Shown here piece by piece: positions 35,808 through 49,683 of a DNA stretch of 64,000 bases. This DNA comes from Hesseltinella vesiculosa (taxonomy: Eukaryota; Mucoromycota; Mucoromycetes; Mucorales; Cunninghamellaceae), in assembly GCA_002104935.1 (NCBI GenBank), contig MCGT01000037.1, positions 210,478-274,477 on the forward strand, in the 5' to 3' direction. A program made the position numbers and the translations under genes. The first letter of the stretch is position 1, and every line of letters starts with the position of its first letter. The notes beneath the pieces were generated by a model, which saw nothing but the letters and a program-made list of their open reading frames with translations, made no database searches and had not been told where the DNA came from.

Positions 35808-38800
35808 TTTTTTTTTTTTTTTTGGCTGTAGCCTACATTATTGTCTCCGGCCATGAGCTCAAATTTAATGCAGTGATGCCTTTTCTGTACTTTGAACCCG
35901 ATTGCAACACCATCTTCTACAACGCAAAGGTATGCTGCTTCACGATTCTGATTAGCTGGAACCAACACGCCTCTTTCTTGTCGCTCGCTCTTTTTTTGTA
36001 GGCAGAACAAGTGGCTGCCACGTTATCCTTGCCGTCTTCCCATACATGGGGCTGCTACATGGTGGATGTAGATGCTCAGATCGCCTCCAGCCTGGTGTTC
36101 ACTATGGAAGGATCCTATGAATATTACACCTCGGTGGATGTGCTGCGTCATGTGGAATCGGCCAATCTGAAGATCGAGGTTGGTCAGAAATATTAGTGGC
36201 AAGCTCCAGGAACTGACTTTTTTTTTTTTTACCTCCAAACTGTCCTCCAGTTTGAAGGGGCCATTGTCAAATTGTTTGGGATCCTGATACGCAGCCTGTT
36301 TATGCTACGGAACAACTTTGTTGGACCTGGACTCCACTTTGCGACTGTAGATGAATATCGCGAGCGCCGCACAGACCCAGAAGCATTTTTGGAAATGCGA
36401 AAGAAAGAAGCCGACGCAAAGCCCATGGCAGACCCCTTTGAAATCTACATCACCTGCAACGTAAATGATGGTGTTTTGCTGCTGCCTGAAAACCTGTACG
36501 AGTGCTCACATTACTCGCAACTGGAATTCCAAGAGCTGCAAGTCGAAATGCGGAATCTGGATATCTACATGGGTAAGTGAGGCGTCACTGAGAGAAAAGG
36601 ACGGGGCCAACACATAACCATTCTCCTTATTTTTCGTTTTGTACGGCCATTAGATCTCAACGTCTCCATCAGCCCGATCACTTGGACAAGAGAGAGCCTA
36701 CCTGATCCTAGTGCAAGGCGGAACAACTTCCGCACCAAAAATGCCCGTGACCCCAAGAACTATCTGTACATTGATGGTAAGCTGGCTTCAATAGAGAAGA
36801 GCCAAACTGAACCTTGTTCCTGTCTTCACGTAGAAACCAACATTTATGCACATCGATTGTTTGGACCCTTGCCTGAGACAGCCACTTATCTATGCCATTG
36901 GGACTTCTCGGTCGGCCGCATCACTGGCGAACTCAAGCCGACCTTCTTGATGGGTGCGACCAATTTTGCTCAGACGTTTGTCTATAACCTTTTGGATGAA
37001 GACAACGCGGTCTTTTCAGAACTCGACCCAGGAGATTTGCCCGACGTCACCTTTGTGAAAGCCAACATCCGCGAAATCGATGTCCATCTGATGACTCAAA
37101 ACAGTGTTGCTCAGCTGAAGCTGTCCAAAGGTATCCATGTGGAAGTCGACAGCTTGATCAATGAAAAATATGATCAGCGCATTGCCATCCAGCTTCCTAA
37201 CGTCGACATGTCCTGTCTCTCCAATCAAGAATACTACCACAAGGTATAAAAAAAAAAAAAAAAAAATAGAAGCAGAGGCAACGTGATGTCTGACTGCTTG
37301 CCAATTAGGACGAATACTCATGGGTGGAAGTGGCCAACATTGCACTGGGCATCAATCTGACGATCCTGCGGCACACGAAAGATTGGCAACAGCTGCGGGA
37401 AGCCCAACAGAACTTTATCCGATCGCAGGATTACCTGACCAGCCGGTGTGCCCATCTTTACACCAATGACTCGAACTACCCAGCCTCGTCTCATCGTAAG
37501 GCGGCTTCACTGATGATATCCCCGCTCACTTCTCTTCTCTGCCAGGATCTCACACCAGCTCCCGTGCCTCTCAGCAGGAACATCATGTCGGCGTCCTCTA
37601 TGCACCTGTCTACAGCATGTTCCCATTAAACCTCCGTGATTCTGAGAGTCTGGCGTCTTCCACATCAACACAAACACCCAGGCTGGATGCCAGACGCCCG
37701 TCCATGTCCAGCGAAAGTATCGGCATGCAGTCGTTGAACTGGTCCATTTCCGAGCCAGAAGAGGAATTTGCGTAGGTTCTGATATAAAAAAAAAGACGCC
37801 CTTTTGAATTTTACCTTTTTATTGCCTAGACTTGCGTTTGAAAATTCATCCCACAGCAGCGAGTCCAGCCACGACCGCTTTTACTTTGCACCCTCCTACT
37901 CTTCAGATTCTCAAAGCTCGGACGATCTAGGAGAAGGCTCACCAAGCGAAGGTAAACCAGTAAAACAGGATCATTTTATCTTTTTAACACCCTGCGTTTT
38001 CTTATTATCATTTAGATTTATCAACGGGGGACCCATCGGAAGACAACCGCTTGCATGACCAGCAGCCACCACCGTCCATTCCCTACAGTGATTACCTGCA
38101 ACGTTATGCTGTCCGTCGAGCCTCCACCAATCTGGGTCGTGCCTTTTTCCATCCATACATCCCACCACCTCAAACCACATTTCTTCCGTTCAAGGTAACA
38201 ATGGCTGTCTCCGCTCAGTCACAACAACTCACCTCTAAATTTTTCTCATGCATAGCCTCGCTATGATGAAGAAGAATTCAGCAAAGACAGTGATCAAGAC
38301 CCTGATCCTATGCACGTGTTTACTGAAGACCCTCTTGAAGACATGGCTTCTCAACAAGGTTGCAAAGGCGATTCAAAGAACGACGTCGTCACCACCACCA
38401 TTCTGGAAGCGACCAAACCTGTCAAGATTTTGGTCACACCCATCCTCGTCAAAGTAGTCCAAGAGCTGACAGAAGTCATCAACAAGGATGTATGTCTTAT
38501 TTTTCAAGCCTCTTCCAATTCCTTGAGCTCATCGTTTTTTTTTTTTTTTTGCTAGGATTGGGATGTGGAAACAATGCTGGATAGCTGCCAAATTAGCTAC
38601 GTGGATCAATTGACAAGACTGCTGACGGACCAGTTTGTGTGCACAAGATTCGCCGTATTGCTGCCCAGCACCCGTCTTCATTTTATTCAAAACGTCATGG
38701 TGCCGGCCGACTTGTCATCCTACAGGGGAACACAGTCTCACCTGAAGCCATTGCAAGACCAGCAAGACAAGATGCTATGCGCTGCCGACATCTTCTTCGA

Positions 38801-41800
38801 CGAGTTTAAAATGATTGGCGGAGTTATCTTCCAAGACTACGGCTTTGACAACAAGCAACAGTCCATTGCCGAATCCCACCTGCTCCTGGACGAATCACGT
38901 GTACATGTCTCGGTTGGAACCATGGGCTGCCAGGTTCACTATATCCCTGGCGCATACGACCCTGCCTCCGCCGTGCTGTTCGGTATCCCTGTCGAAAGAC
39001 GAACAGCCTCCAAACGCCATTCTTACCGCTCCATGGACTTGGATGATAGCACCACTGTGCGCAGCGACCAGTCTGTGCCCCACACTCGCTCTGGGATGGC
39101 TCCAATGTGTGACGAAGATGATGCCATGGAAACCGTTGTGATCGATATGGCCCTCAAGAACTTAATGTGCAAGTGGGTGGGTGCCCGAAACCCCAACTTT
39201 CTCGACATCGACGTGGGCAGCTTTGACTCTATCATCATCACCCAGTCCGTCGAAATTCTTGTGGGCGCAGTGTATTCCTGGCTGGTGTTTGTGGACGACC
39301 TGCAGCGCATCCTCGAACAGTTCCAAGAACGTCGCATTTATCAAACTCAGGTGCTGATCCACGACGTTGCCCGCATCTCCAACGATGCAGCCCTCATACC
39401 CAATGACCCGCCCTTCTTGGCCATCCCCACCAGCATGGGCCTGCGCATCGGCGGCACCCGCAGCTTCAGAAACAACGTTGGCTGGAAGCTGCTCGCTCGC
39501 CTGCGCCAATGCCTCCGCTTCATCCCCAACACCATGCGCGAAAAACTCCAGTACCAGCTGACCTCGGTCAGCAACGGCGGCGACGACGACACCATGGCGG
39601 ACACCAACGTCATGTACGAAGGCGTTATCCTCGCCTTCTCTGGCTGGCGCAACTGGGAAATCAGCACCCAAGATCTCCGTGACTGCCGTCTGTTCACCAC
39701 CATCTTCCACCAACGTCAACAACCACCCCAGCCCTGCCCTCCCTCCCACTCTGTCCGCTCGAGTATGCAAGGCGACCCTCTCTCGCCCACTTCTGCCGGA
39801 GCACTGGACCTGTCGCCGCCCAACGATGACCAGTTCACCAAAGACCTGGTCGACTTTTTCATGACGTCAACCAACTCGGCCAAGATCCAACTGCACCACT
39901 TTGGCTTCTCTATCTACGGAGAGGACACAGACCAATGCGACAACCGCATCACCATCACTGGCCTGGCCTTTGCGGTCGACACCATCTACAAACCAACGGC
40001 GCTTGGTGTCCCTGCACCTGGCAACCCTTTAGCCCCAGAAATGACCCCCAATGCCAGCAACACCGGCACCGGCACCACCGCCACCGCCATCAATGCACCC
40101 CCCGCCAAAGAGGCCGCGGCTGGCTTAACCCTGGGCTACCTCGATGCGAACACCAAACTAAATATCAAATGCATTGACATCGACGTCGACCCCGCTGTCA
40201 TGGCGTTTGCTGAGCACATGCTAAAGGTCCAGCGTGTCTTTACCAGCAAGCTCCAGGACCTGTCACACACCACCAAGTCGTCGTCCTTCATGGGTAGAAC
40301 GCATCATCGCACAACGTATGGCCCCAGCCCTTCACCAGCATCGCCACTTGCCGACCGCCGGCAAACCTTTGACGTGAACCACTTCTTTTCCCACGTCGAC
40401 GTCGTCATGCAGGCCTTGCTCCGGATCCAGCAAATCAAACTGAACGCTTGGGCCCAGAAGCTGGCGGCCATGTCATCGATCGACCGCATCGTTGGCTCAG
40501 TGGTGCTGTCCAACCCCATGCTCTCCTCTGGCCAGCCGGCGTTGCTCCATAGCGCGCCAGAAAAAGACTCGGACACCAGCTCCGGAAAGCGGAGCAACAG
40601 CAAAGGCGCGTCTCTGAAAAAATCAGCGTCCCAAGGCTCAAGCCGCGTGATCATGATCGCCTCTGGAACCATCGACAGAATGGCCCTGGGCGTCTTCAGT
40701 GGCACCACCCGGTCGCCAGCAAACGTTTGCCGCCCGCCACCCAACCCGTCCAAACTCCTGCTTGACTTCATCGTACGCCAGGCCAAACTCAACGCTAGCA
40801 TCAGCCAGCCGGCACCTCGCGCCGGGAAAAAGCGGCCAGCCCATCTTCACCATCACCACCACTCCTTGTCCGACGTCATCTCGCCACGCAAAGTTCTCAG
40901 CATCTTTTCGTGTGTGGAGTCCATGCACATCGACGCCCCCCGCAGCATCCTCCACCTGTATGGCTTTATCCAGGACTGGAGCGGAGAACAAGGCAAAAAA
41001 TACCATTTCATGTTCCAAAACCTCCTGAACGAACTGGAAGAACAGCGGCGCCTCGAAAGCCTAGCCTCCTCCCCCACCCCTGCCAGCCACGCACGCCTAG
41101 CCGGACCCGTCCCTATCTTGGCTGCCACCTCGCCGGAACCTCTTGAACAGCCTTTGCCTGCAACGCCCCCACACCGGCCCATCCCCTGGTATGACATCAG
41201 GCTCCAGTTCCTGCTGGTCAATATGGTGGTCAAGGCGGATTTGCTGCAATCCCTAAGAATCCAGTACTCGCTACAGGACGTCCTTTTGATGGTCAGCGAC
41301 ATCCTCCCCGATAAACCGATGGCTGTGCCTCAAGTCGCCTACGAATTGACTCTGGACAAGCAGAAGGTCGAACTGATCACGCACCTCGCCAGCGATAGCC
41401 TGTCGTCCATACCGACGCCCGAGGACAACATCAACCTGTTCCACTTGCCTTGTATCACCAGCTCTGGCACCCTGATGCCTCCTGAAGGCTCCCTTGGAAG
41501 ACACACGTTACGTGCACACCTGTCCATCGACTTTGTCCCTATCACTCTGGATGTCAGCATGATCGACTCGATTCTGACCGCACACAGCCTACTTGGGACT
41601 GAAGTCAATGAGCTAGCTGAAGTGTTGTCCTATTCCAAACGCAAACGCCGCGGAAACCCCAAAGCCACCACCAGCTTACCACCCCAAGCCAATAGCCCAC
41701 CGTCCTTCCTGTACTCGATCGATGTCTCTCTGACTGGACTCTGTGTTAGCACCACCAGCCCGTCGGCAGCTGTCCTCTTTGAATCCAAGCTCCTGACCGC

Positions 41801-42047
41801 TGCTGTCTCCAACTGTTTCCAGCAGCAGCAGGGCCAACTGAAATGGATGCTCTCTGGCAAGTCTTTCTCTCTTTCTCTGGACCAAGCACCTGGCTCTATC
41901 CTGGACAGCCAGCCTTCGCCCCAACCCAACCGCGTGGCCTACATTGTTGTCGACTTTGAAGTAGAAAACCAAGCCTTGACTGTTAGCAAGTAAGTTCTGG
42001 TTCACCTCGAGGAGAGATCGTGCGACGTAGCAGGGCGAGCCTCCTCA

Positions 42048-42078
<31 letters not shown>

Positions 42079-45000
42079 TTGGTATTTCTCGCTAGCGCAA
42101 AGCCGTCATCGACGAGCTCCACAAACACATCACCAGAAACATCAACATCAAGCCAACCACCCCTCCCGAAAGACCGATCGTCCGAAGCCTATGCCATTCG
42201 ATTGACCCGCGTGCAGACCCTGATGCAGCCCACCGCCCTTGGAAAAATGGCCGATATGTACATCCATTACGATGCTGAGCTGAAGAAGAAGCGGGAGCTC
42301 AAGCGCGATGAAATCAACTGTCTGGCCGACAACACGAAGCGGATTGTCGCCTCGTTCCAGGAAACCACCCCGGTCCAGCAGCCCGACATGCACGAGCTCT
42401 GGAAGGACCGTCAGCTGGCGCTTCAGATCACCAAATTCGGCGTGGCCGTGCCGCTGTCCGATTCACAGATGCTTGCCTTTGCCGATGATGACCCACTGCT
42501 TGCGACACCTACCTCCAAGGCGCCAGGCTCTAACCTGGCCAGCGGCGCCCTCTTGGTCGCTTTTACCTCGCTCAACTTCACCACCAAGAACACCAAGATC
42601 ACCACCGCCTTGGTCGAAAACATCACTTTGCAGTTTGTCAAGCGTTTTGACCAGCACAAGGACGACCACTTTGTTGCTGACCACCATCCTCGCATGAACC
42701 GGATGCACTTCCCGTCGTTCTCTTGCAAGATCGACTCCGCCTTTAACAAAGCGGCCCGCAAGCTGATGATCCATTGCAATGCCCTGGTGTCTGGTTTTGA
42801 CATCGATATCGACAGTGCCATTGCCGAATACATCAACCGCCTGGCAGTCATCTATGTTGCAAGCATGGATCGTGTCAACTCGCTTGCCACCACCAGCTCT
42901 GCCAAATCTTCTGTGGACCCCACCCCTGCACAAGACTCCCAGCTCTTTGAACTGATCCATCTCACCATGGATGGCCAATTCACCTATGAGTCTGGCACCG
43001 TCCGCCTCTACCCTACGCGTCAGCAGCAGTATCTTACCCTATTGGATCCACTTCAAAAACGAGGTAAAGCGACAAACCTAATGTAAATGTTAAGCCACAG
43101 CCTCCTGAGCCTTCGTTTTTTTTTTTTTTAATTATGTATATAGGACGCACACAGCGCCCGACACGCTCATTCATGGCCGGCGATCCATTTCCCACAATGG
43201 CATCCAATGCCTATAGTCGAGACGTACGTGAAGGAAGCAACATGGCCACCATCATGGTGCCAGGTCTGCAAGCAGCCTTTTCCTACCAGACCTCTCTGGG
43301 AGCTGCGTCCAGGGCATCAGAAACACCCCACCGATTCCATGGCCTCCTGCGCATCTTGGAAAGCCACAATACCCTGCATCCTTCGCTGGTCCAGTTCCTG
43401 CATGAAGTGGTGGTGGGCCTGAAGCTTGGTGTGCAGCAGTCCAGCCAACGAAAGGAGTCGCGCATCCAAAAACTCTCTGCACAACAGCAGCAAGAGCAGC
43501 CGTCGACTTCTTTCACCGATCGCTTCCAGAGCAGCGGCAACGTATCGCTCATCCTGCAACTCTCCAAGACCCAGGTGGAATTGACGTGCCAGCCATTGTC
43601 CAAGGTCATGTGGTCGCTGGGCTGGCAAGACAGCGTGTTTGTGCTCAGTTCATTCTCCACCGAAATTGAGCGCACGCTCAGCTGCGCTGGCTCATTGCAT
43701 GCCATCTCCTCGATTGTCAAGCACCAGTATTCGCCATTGTCCTGCCTGGAAGCGAGCATCGACACTGTCAACTTCAATGCCCTGCTCACATCAAAACGCG
43801 GCGGAACACACGACAACAAGGACGATATATCCATTGTCATCAAGATCCCCGCCGTCAAAGGTGCGCTCAACATACGGCATTTGCAAGACCTGCTGATCCT
43901 TGGCAATTGCTGGTTCTCGCAACCCATCATGGCCCCCACTGTGAATGAAGACGATGACGTGTCACCTTCATCGGCCTCATCGTTTCTCACTTCACTGTCA
44001 CCAAATGCAAGCGCTTCGTCGCAGCCATCCGCACAGCCGATTCCGTTTTCACGCCACACCGCCTTCCAGCTGGATCAGCTGGATTTATCGGTCGATATGG
44101 GCCAAGCCATTGGCATTGTCAAGCTGACTCCGAAGAATCTGCTTGTGCAAACACACATGGTTCCTGATCTGTCGCAGGGCATTAGCATTTGCTTGGACAG
44201 CATTCATCTCGAAGCCACCGGCCGACTTTCCGGTCAGGCGGACGTGCACCGCATCATTCTCGACGGCCATGTCAAGTCGGGCCTGCCCGGTCCCAGTTTC
44301 TTGTCGACCTGTCAGCTGTACATTCTGCTCAATGGTCTCGAAGCCGCCTTCACCTATGAGTTCCAGAACATCCTCCATCTTGTTCAAGAGCCTATCCAAC
44401 TCCGGGCCACCGTCAACCTGCAGCAAGATCGCAAGCGACTCCACCACCGCCGGTCCTTGCAGCAACTCTCCGTGGCCATCCACGCTGGCCGCACCACTGC
44501 AAGCATCTCGATCAAGACCGTGCCTGTTGTCATTGTGATGCAGCGCCGCTTTACGGAGCTGTTGGAAAAGAAGCGCAACGAGGCCAGTGCTGTCAATCCC
44601 AACTGGGCCACGCTCCACAACCCCAAGGGCTCCACCGTCTCTCACCCACTGAATGCGCGCGAGCAGCCCACCATCGCCATTTCTGAAGCAGATTTTAGCA
44701 GCAGCCCAGCCAAGGCGGCATCCTCCACCGCCAAACCCGCGCCTTCCTCAGCCCCGTCCTCCCTTGCCCATGCTGAAAAAAGTTCCCCGAAATCCGATGG
44801 CAAGCGACGCCAGCCGGAAAGCAAGGCTAAGCTGCATGTGGATGGCATACAAATCATCGTGTACCCTAGCCAGTTTCAAGACGGCGACAATGTCCAGCTG
44901 GCCATCAAGCAAATCCATGGCTCGCTGCACCAAACACCTTCCGTCAGCCAGGATGGCACCATCCTACGGGACCTGCGCCTCAGCATCGACAGGGCTTCAC

Positions 45001-45988
45001 TGATGAAAAATGTCCCTGGCACCAAGTTGATGGTTTTGCGCAAGCACCAACTGCAAGAGTCCAAACAGCTCAATGACCCCCCCGTGGACAAGACAGAGGA
45101 TGGGATCAACACAAGGTAAAAAAAAAAAAAAAAAAAAAATGCTGGAAACGATTGGCTGAAAGTAGACTAACTCTATTCTTTGCCCTCTGCGGCCTGGCCA
45201 GCTCGTCTGATGCCGTGACTTCTGACACTGTGCACGACCCCCACGCCTCTACGGCTCACCAGCGTGCCTCCAGTCCAATGACCTCGCCACCTGCGTCGCC
45301 TCCACTTGTGCCAACCACACCTGCTGCCATGGCTAACATGGCCAAGATGGAAGATAAAGGCCAGTCCATCTTTACCCTGCCATTGACGGTGTTATCGATG
45401 CACTCCACCCATCACGACCGGCTTATTCACCACACGTTTGCCGTTGACTTTAAAGACCGTGTGCAAGTGTCTCTTAACTTTGGCCAAATCAGCTATCTTC
45501 GAGAATTTGTCAAGATGTTCAATGATCAGATGGACCGCGCCTTGGTTTCGACCAACGCCAGCCAACCACCACAACAACCGCCACGTCTCGACCCCACCAC
45601 ATCGTCAGCCCCAGGTAGCCCTGATGTCTCCAAGACGTCTCCTGCTGTCGATGCTGCTCACCCGGAGCAGCCTGTGATGGCCACCACTTCTCCTGACCTC
45701 GTTGAGTCACCCGGGTCGCCCGACAGCCAGCCCACCGACACATCGGACAAAGGCAAGACCAAGCAGGAAAAGGAAGAATACTTTACGTATGTGGCCGACG
45801 AGCCTGTGAACTTTGAGCCGCAATTGGCACAGATGGGTGAAGCAACGCCGCCGGTCGAATGGCTTCTGGGCATCAAACTTGAACGGTTGCCTGGCCTGGT
45901 GCATGAAAATGTGACTCTCCCCCTGGACCAGATTGTACATGCCATCTGGGATTTTTATCAGAAACGCGTGCAAGATGATTGCTCTTAA
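33416..45988 (+). CDS. CSF1: CSF1/BLTP1-like bridge-like lipid transfer protein
   Basis: Giant gene of roughly 3,500 residues. It opens with a membrane anchor (FWIFVVCCALVVIFVQLFLF), then the family entry motif FTLLGARLLFRNFKYHSTN and GHITMRYWLLNIRKPN. Next come VEGLEWFIYNNAPVYERM, FECTKGAMIIGN with the SRSPLDYYK segment, MLYYGPWADKQR, and LKRPEIFLLRDHVILFQDLV followed by KDWTSGP. Yeast Csf1 and animal KIAA1109/Tweek are ER-anchored rods with a hydrophobic groove that move phospholipid in bulk between membranes. The 5' 5 kb is cut by about twenty short introns (for example 33600-33670, 34449-34514); from 38558 on, only four exons remain, the largest 38558-41990, then about 42096-43062, 43143-45118 and 45200-45988. 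Late parts contain disordered Ser/Pro inserts. An apparent frame change near 34.45 kb is solved by the 34449-34514 intron. Confidence 0.9.
35757..35823 (+). repeat. (TC)n microsatellite plus T run inside a CSF1 intron
   Basis: About 20 TC units followed by ~24 T residues just before a CSF1 acceptor. The run serves as an extreme polypyrimidine tract. Confidence 0.95.
42052..42079 (+). repeat. (TTA)n microsatellite in a CSF1 intron
   Basis: About eight TTA units within the intron between the 41990 donor and the ~42095 acceptor. Confidence 0.9.
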
Positions 45989-46099
45989 ACCTATCACTTT
46001 ATTCTTATATCACATCACATATCCCGTACTTCTTTACGTCTCTTTAATACAAAATCAATGCCGGAGTCGTGCTCCAGTTTAGAAAAAAAAAACCTGGAT

Positions 46100-47809
46100 T
46101 CATCGATCATAAGCAACGTCACCACGGCCCAAGCTAACTAAATAGTTGAGTACACGGCTACCATCGACATGGACACCACTAAACAATACCAGGGGAAAAA
46201 AAAGGGGGGGAGGGGGGAGTGAGTCATTTACCTCTTTTTTTTTTTTTTCATTCGGCTGTGACTTACTTGTGGGCATACTCATTAGTGAACCATTGTTTGA
46301 AGCCGGTGATTTCTTGGGCGGTGCGCTCGGAGAGGTCGCGGTCGACGTACATGTCATCAAAGTAGCTGACGCCAGCAAGCTCCATAGAGGCTGTGTCGAG
46401 ACCATTCAATACCGAGACATCATATAGCTGAGACCAAGGATGTTCAGCCAGGAGATGGGCGACGTTGGCCAGGGGACGCAGTTCAGCATAATCCTCGAGC
46501 ATGAAGGGGTAGACAGTCTCGCCAGTAAAATGGATAGGCTGGTTGTCGCGGAGCTTGTCGATACGCCATTCGAATTCCTCGGCAAATTCGTCGTTGAGCA
46601 CGCGGTCGGCGGCCCAGCGGCTGGCTTGGTGATTTTGGCAATAGATGGCTTCATGCAATATGCAGTAGAGGACATTGGTGTCGAAGCTCTGCGAATGCTG
46701 GATATGGTTCAAGGTCCGGTATGTCAGGGATTTGTGTAGCTTGAGGTCATTGACGCACAGGGTGACAGTTTCGTGCAAGGAGTCGTAGCCGCCAGACATG
46801 CCAAACATGAGGCCCAGCTGCAGAAAACGGCGAGGGGTCAGCACACCGCCGTTGGGTAAGGGCACGGTGTTGGATGACAGGTGACTGACGATTTGGCGCA
46901 CGTGTGCCACATCCTGCGGGAATTTCTGGTAATACAGCTTGTTCTTTTTCAACATGCGAGGATACAAAGCCCGGTACACAGGGTCAGGATGATCGACAAG
47001 AGGAGGCACGCCACCGGTGATGTAGGCTTTGTGGATCGATTCTGGGCTGGTCAAGAGAATAGAGAAGGGGAAGTGAGGTGATGTTCTTTTTTCCTTTTTG
47101 GTAGATTACAACAGTGACAGGTAGGTGACAATGGAAAACCCACCGAAGCTCTGACCCAACAGAGAGATGCGAGACTCATGTGATACCAGTCGGTCCTTGG
47201 TGAGGGTTTTACGAATCCATTCGCAGTCCTTGACAATGCTGTCGGCGCGGAAGTGAGTCAGGTATTCGGCTTTGGCTTGATCCGAATCCAAATGTGCCAA
47301 GGAGAGGGCCGAGATGGCCGAGGAGAGGCCGGTGCCACGTTGGTCTAGAAGAAGCACCTGATAACCTTGATCAAAAGCCACCTTGATCCATCCAGAAGTA
47401 GCATTGCTTGGCATGGTCACTTCGAACCCAGGACCTCCCTACAGCAAGTGAACGGTGGTGGGTAAGCTTTCTTCTTCTCTTTTAGCTGCGCAGCTCGTTT
47501 GGGCATGGTTTACTTGGAGGTAAATGAGAAAGGGAAGGGTTTTTTGCTGATCTTGCTTGGTGATGGGGACCAGGTGACGAACGAAGATTTGGATGGTTGA
47601 ATGACTGTTTGGCTGATCGTGATCTATAAATAAGAACAGGCACGCGCCATGATTTATTCTCGTTGGTGAGCATTCAAAAGAAAAAAGTTTTCATCATTGG
47701 GCTTACCTAGAGGGACAGTGAAATAACGGTCAAAGACCTTGGCACCGGGAATCACATAGCTTTCGACAGTAGGATCGTCAAGGGGATGCTGTTCGCTTCT
47801 GATCTGCAT
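46100..47809 (-). CDS. Prolyl aminopeptidase, alpha/beta-hydrolase family S33
   Basis: Five exons: 47809-47707, 47623-47514, 47438-47110, 47046-46267, 46178-46100 (1401 nt, 466 residues, phases agree). Motifs in order: PLDHDQP, GGPGFEVT (oxyanion region), LLLDQRGTGLS, nucleophile elbow GQSFGG, and C-terminal EYAHNGVHVDGSRVLNYL. Proline iminopeptidases cut N-terminal proline from peptides; they are usually cytosolic. The catalytic Asp is probably in VLNGLDTASM or nearby, and His in the EYAHNG segment. TATGCAG just before the chosen ATG could be a splice acceptor, so a short upstream exon is possible. Divergent from the rhomboid gene (about 230 bp). Confidence 0.9.
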
Positions 47810-48040
47810 ATAAAAGGACTAGTACAGAATGGAAATACTGTAGAAGAAGAAGAATGGAGCGTGGGGGCAAACGCCTTTTTTTCTCTATTTTTATTTTTGA
47901 ATGTCCGCAAAAAGGGGGTTGACATCATTGGTGTGCGCTGCTTTTTTTTTGTTCTTTTTTTTTTTTTTTTGGCTTGATCCTTGCGTTTGTTTCGTCCCCT
48001 TTTTTTCGCTTCTTTTTTTTCTTGTTATTGCCATCTATTC

Positions 48041-49367
48041 ATGCCAAGGTCATCTTATCAGCCAGTCCATTCGTTTACCAGTGCTGATATACCACTTAGC
48101 ACACAGGGAAACCATGGCCCACCTCCGATTCCTGATCACCAGGATCGTTTCCAGCGGTCTGGTGGAAAAAACGATAGGCAAGGCATGGAACATCCAAACG
48201 GTCCTGGGTCCTATTATGAACCCAATGCATACCCTCATTATCCTCCACCCTCGCCTCATGGCTATCCTCCTCCACAACAAGGCGTACAGCAACCCTACTA
48301 CAACTATGGACCTAGCACGCCTCAAGTCGTTTACGCCTCTGCACCCGAAGATAAGCGGCCGCCTTGGAAGCGAGCTCTCCTTGGTCCTGTGCGTATACCC
48401 ATTTTCAGCTACACCAGTGCCCTGGTCATGTTGGTGATGCTGATTTACGAATTTGTCCGCAACCACCAGCTTACTGGCAATGTCATTCAAAACCCGTCGC
48501 AGAACATCATGATTGGTCCCTCCTTCTCGGTCTTGGTCAACATTGGTGCCAAGTTCCTGCCCTGTATTCGCCCTATCCCCGAAGTCAGCGACGGTGAGCT
48601 GTACCAGCAATGTTTCAAGGACACCGACACCTGTACTCTGGCAACCATGTGTGGTTTCCCTACACAGGATACGATTCCCAACCAAGCTTTCCGCTTTGTC
48701 TCACCTGTCTTTATGCATGCCGGGGTGGTGCATTATATCATCAACATGCTCACCCATCTACGACTTGGCGTGGATTTGGAACGGGCCTTGGGTGTGCCTC
48801 GCTATGTGTTCCTGTACATGTGCTCGGGTATTTTTGGTTTTGTGCTCAGCGCCTCGCTCGCCAGCAAGTCGATGGCATCGATGGGCTGCAGTGGCGCTCT
48901 CTTTGGTTTGATTGGCTACATGTTTGTGGACGTCCTGGTGAATTGGAAGTACATTGACCATCCGGTGCGCGAGCTGATGGTGCTCCTGATCTCTACTGTG
49001 GTGTCGTTGGTACTGGGGCTGCTGCCAGGCCTGGATAACTTTGCTCATATTGGCGGGTTTGTTACTGGTTTGGTGATGGGCATGCTGATTGCTCCCATGC
49101 GGCCCAACCCCACACGCAACGTCAAAATCATTACTTGGGCATGCCGGATCATTGCTCTTGTGATTTTGGTGGTCATGTTTGCTGTTGGTATCTCTCAATT
49201 CTATGCCTCTCCGGACCCTTCACAGGTGAGTGCAGTAAAAAAACAGAAGAGGAGCGGATGGCTATCTCTTTTTGGAAACACGGCTAATCTCACCTTTTTT
49301 TTAGATTTGCCCCAATTGTAAATATCTGTCATGCTTACCAGTGAATGGATGGTGCGATAGCTACTAG
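48041..49367 (+). CDS. Rhomboid family intramembrane serine protease
   Basis: Two exons, 48041-49225 and 49305-49367. A cytosolic Pro/Tyr-rich N terminus (about 110 residues) precedes the first membrane segment IFSYTSALVMLVMLIYEFV. The core shows the HAGVVHYIINM helix, catalytic serine in GCSGALFG and catalytic histidine in DNFAHIGGFVTGL, with seven predicted membrane spans. The N-terminal TM plus six-TM core fits secretory-pathway rhomboids of the yeast Rbd2 or eukaryotic RHO/Rhomboid type rather than mitochondrial Pcp1. The last small exon adds a cysteine-rich tail (ICPNCKYLSC...WC), odd for the family. Substrates unknown. Confidence 0.92.
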
Positions 49368-49683
49368 CTTCATTTTTTTTTTCCTGCTGGCAAACGATAA
49401 AGTAAAATTAAAACGGATGAAAAAGTATTAAACACGTCAAAATCTGAAAAGGTTGGGGGAATGAAAAAAAAAAGGCTGATGGGGAGTTGCGGGTCGGACG
49501 GTCAGGGTGATGTGCGTCAATGCAACGATGATTGGCTACGCGTGCTGAGTAATGGAACACCGACGAGTAGAACCAAATTGGTTCCCCCGGGCGAAAAATG
49601 TAAATAAATAAAAAAAGATTGAAAACGCGGCTTCTCTTTTTCTCTTCTTCTTTTTTATTCTCATAACTCTTAAATATAACAAA
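49368..49683. other. SOD1 promoter region
   Basis: Between rhomboid stop and SOD1 start; AT-rich, no other feature seen. Confidence 0.4.
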
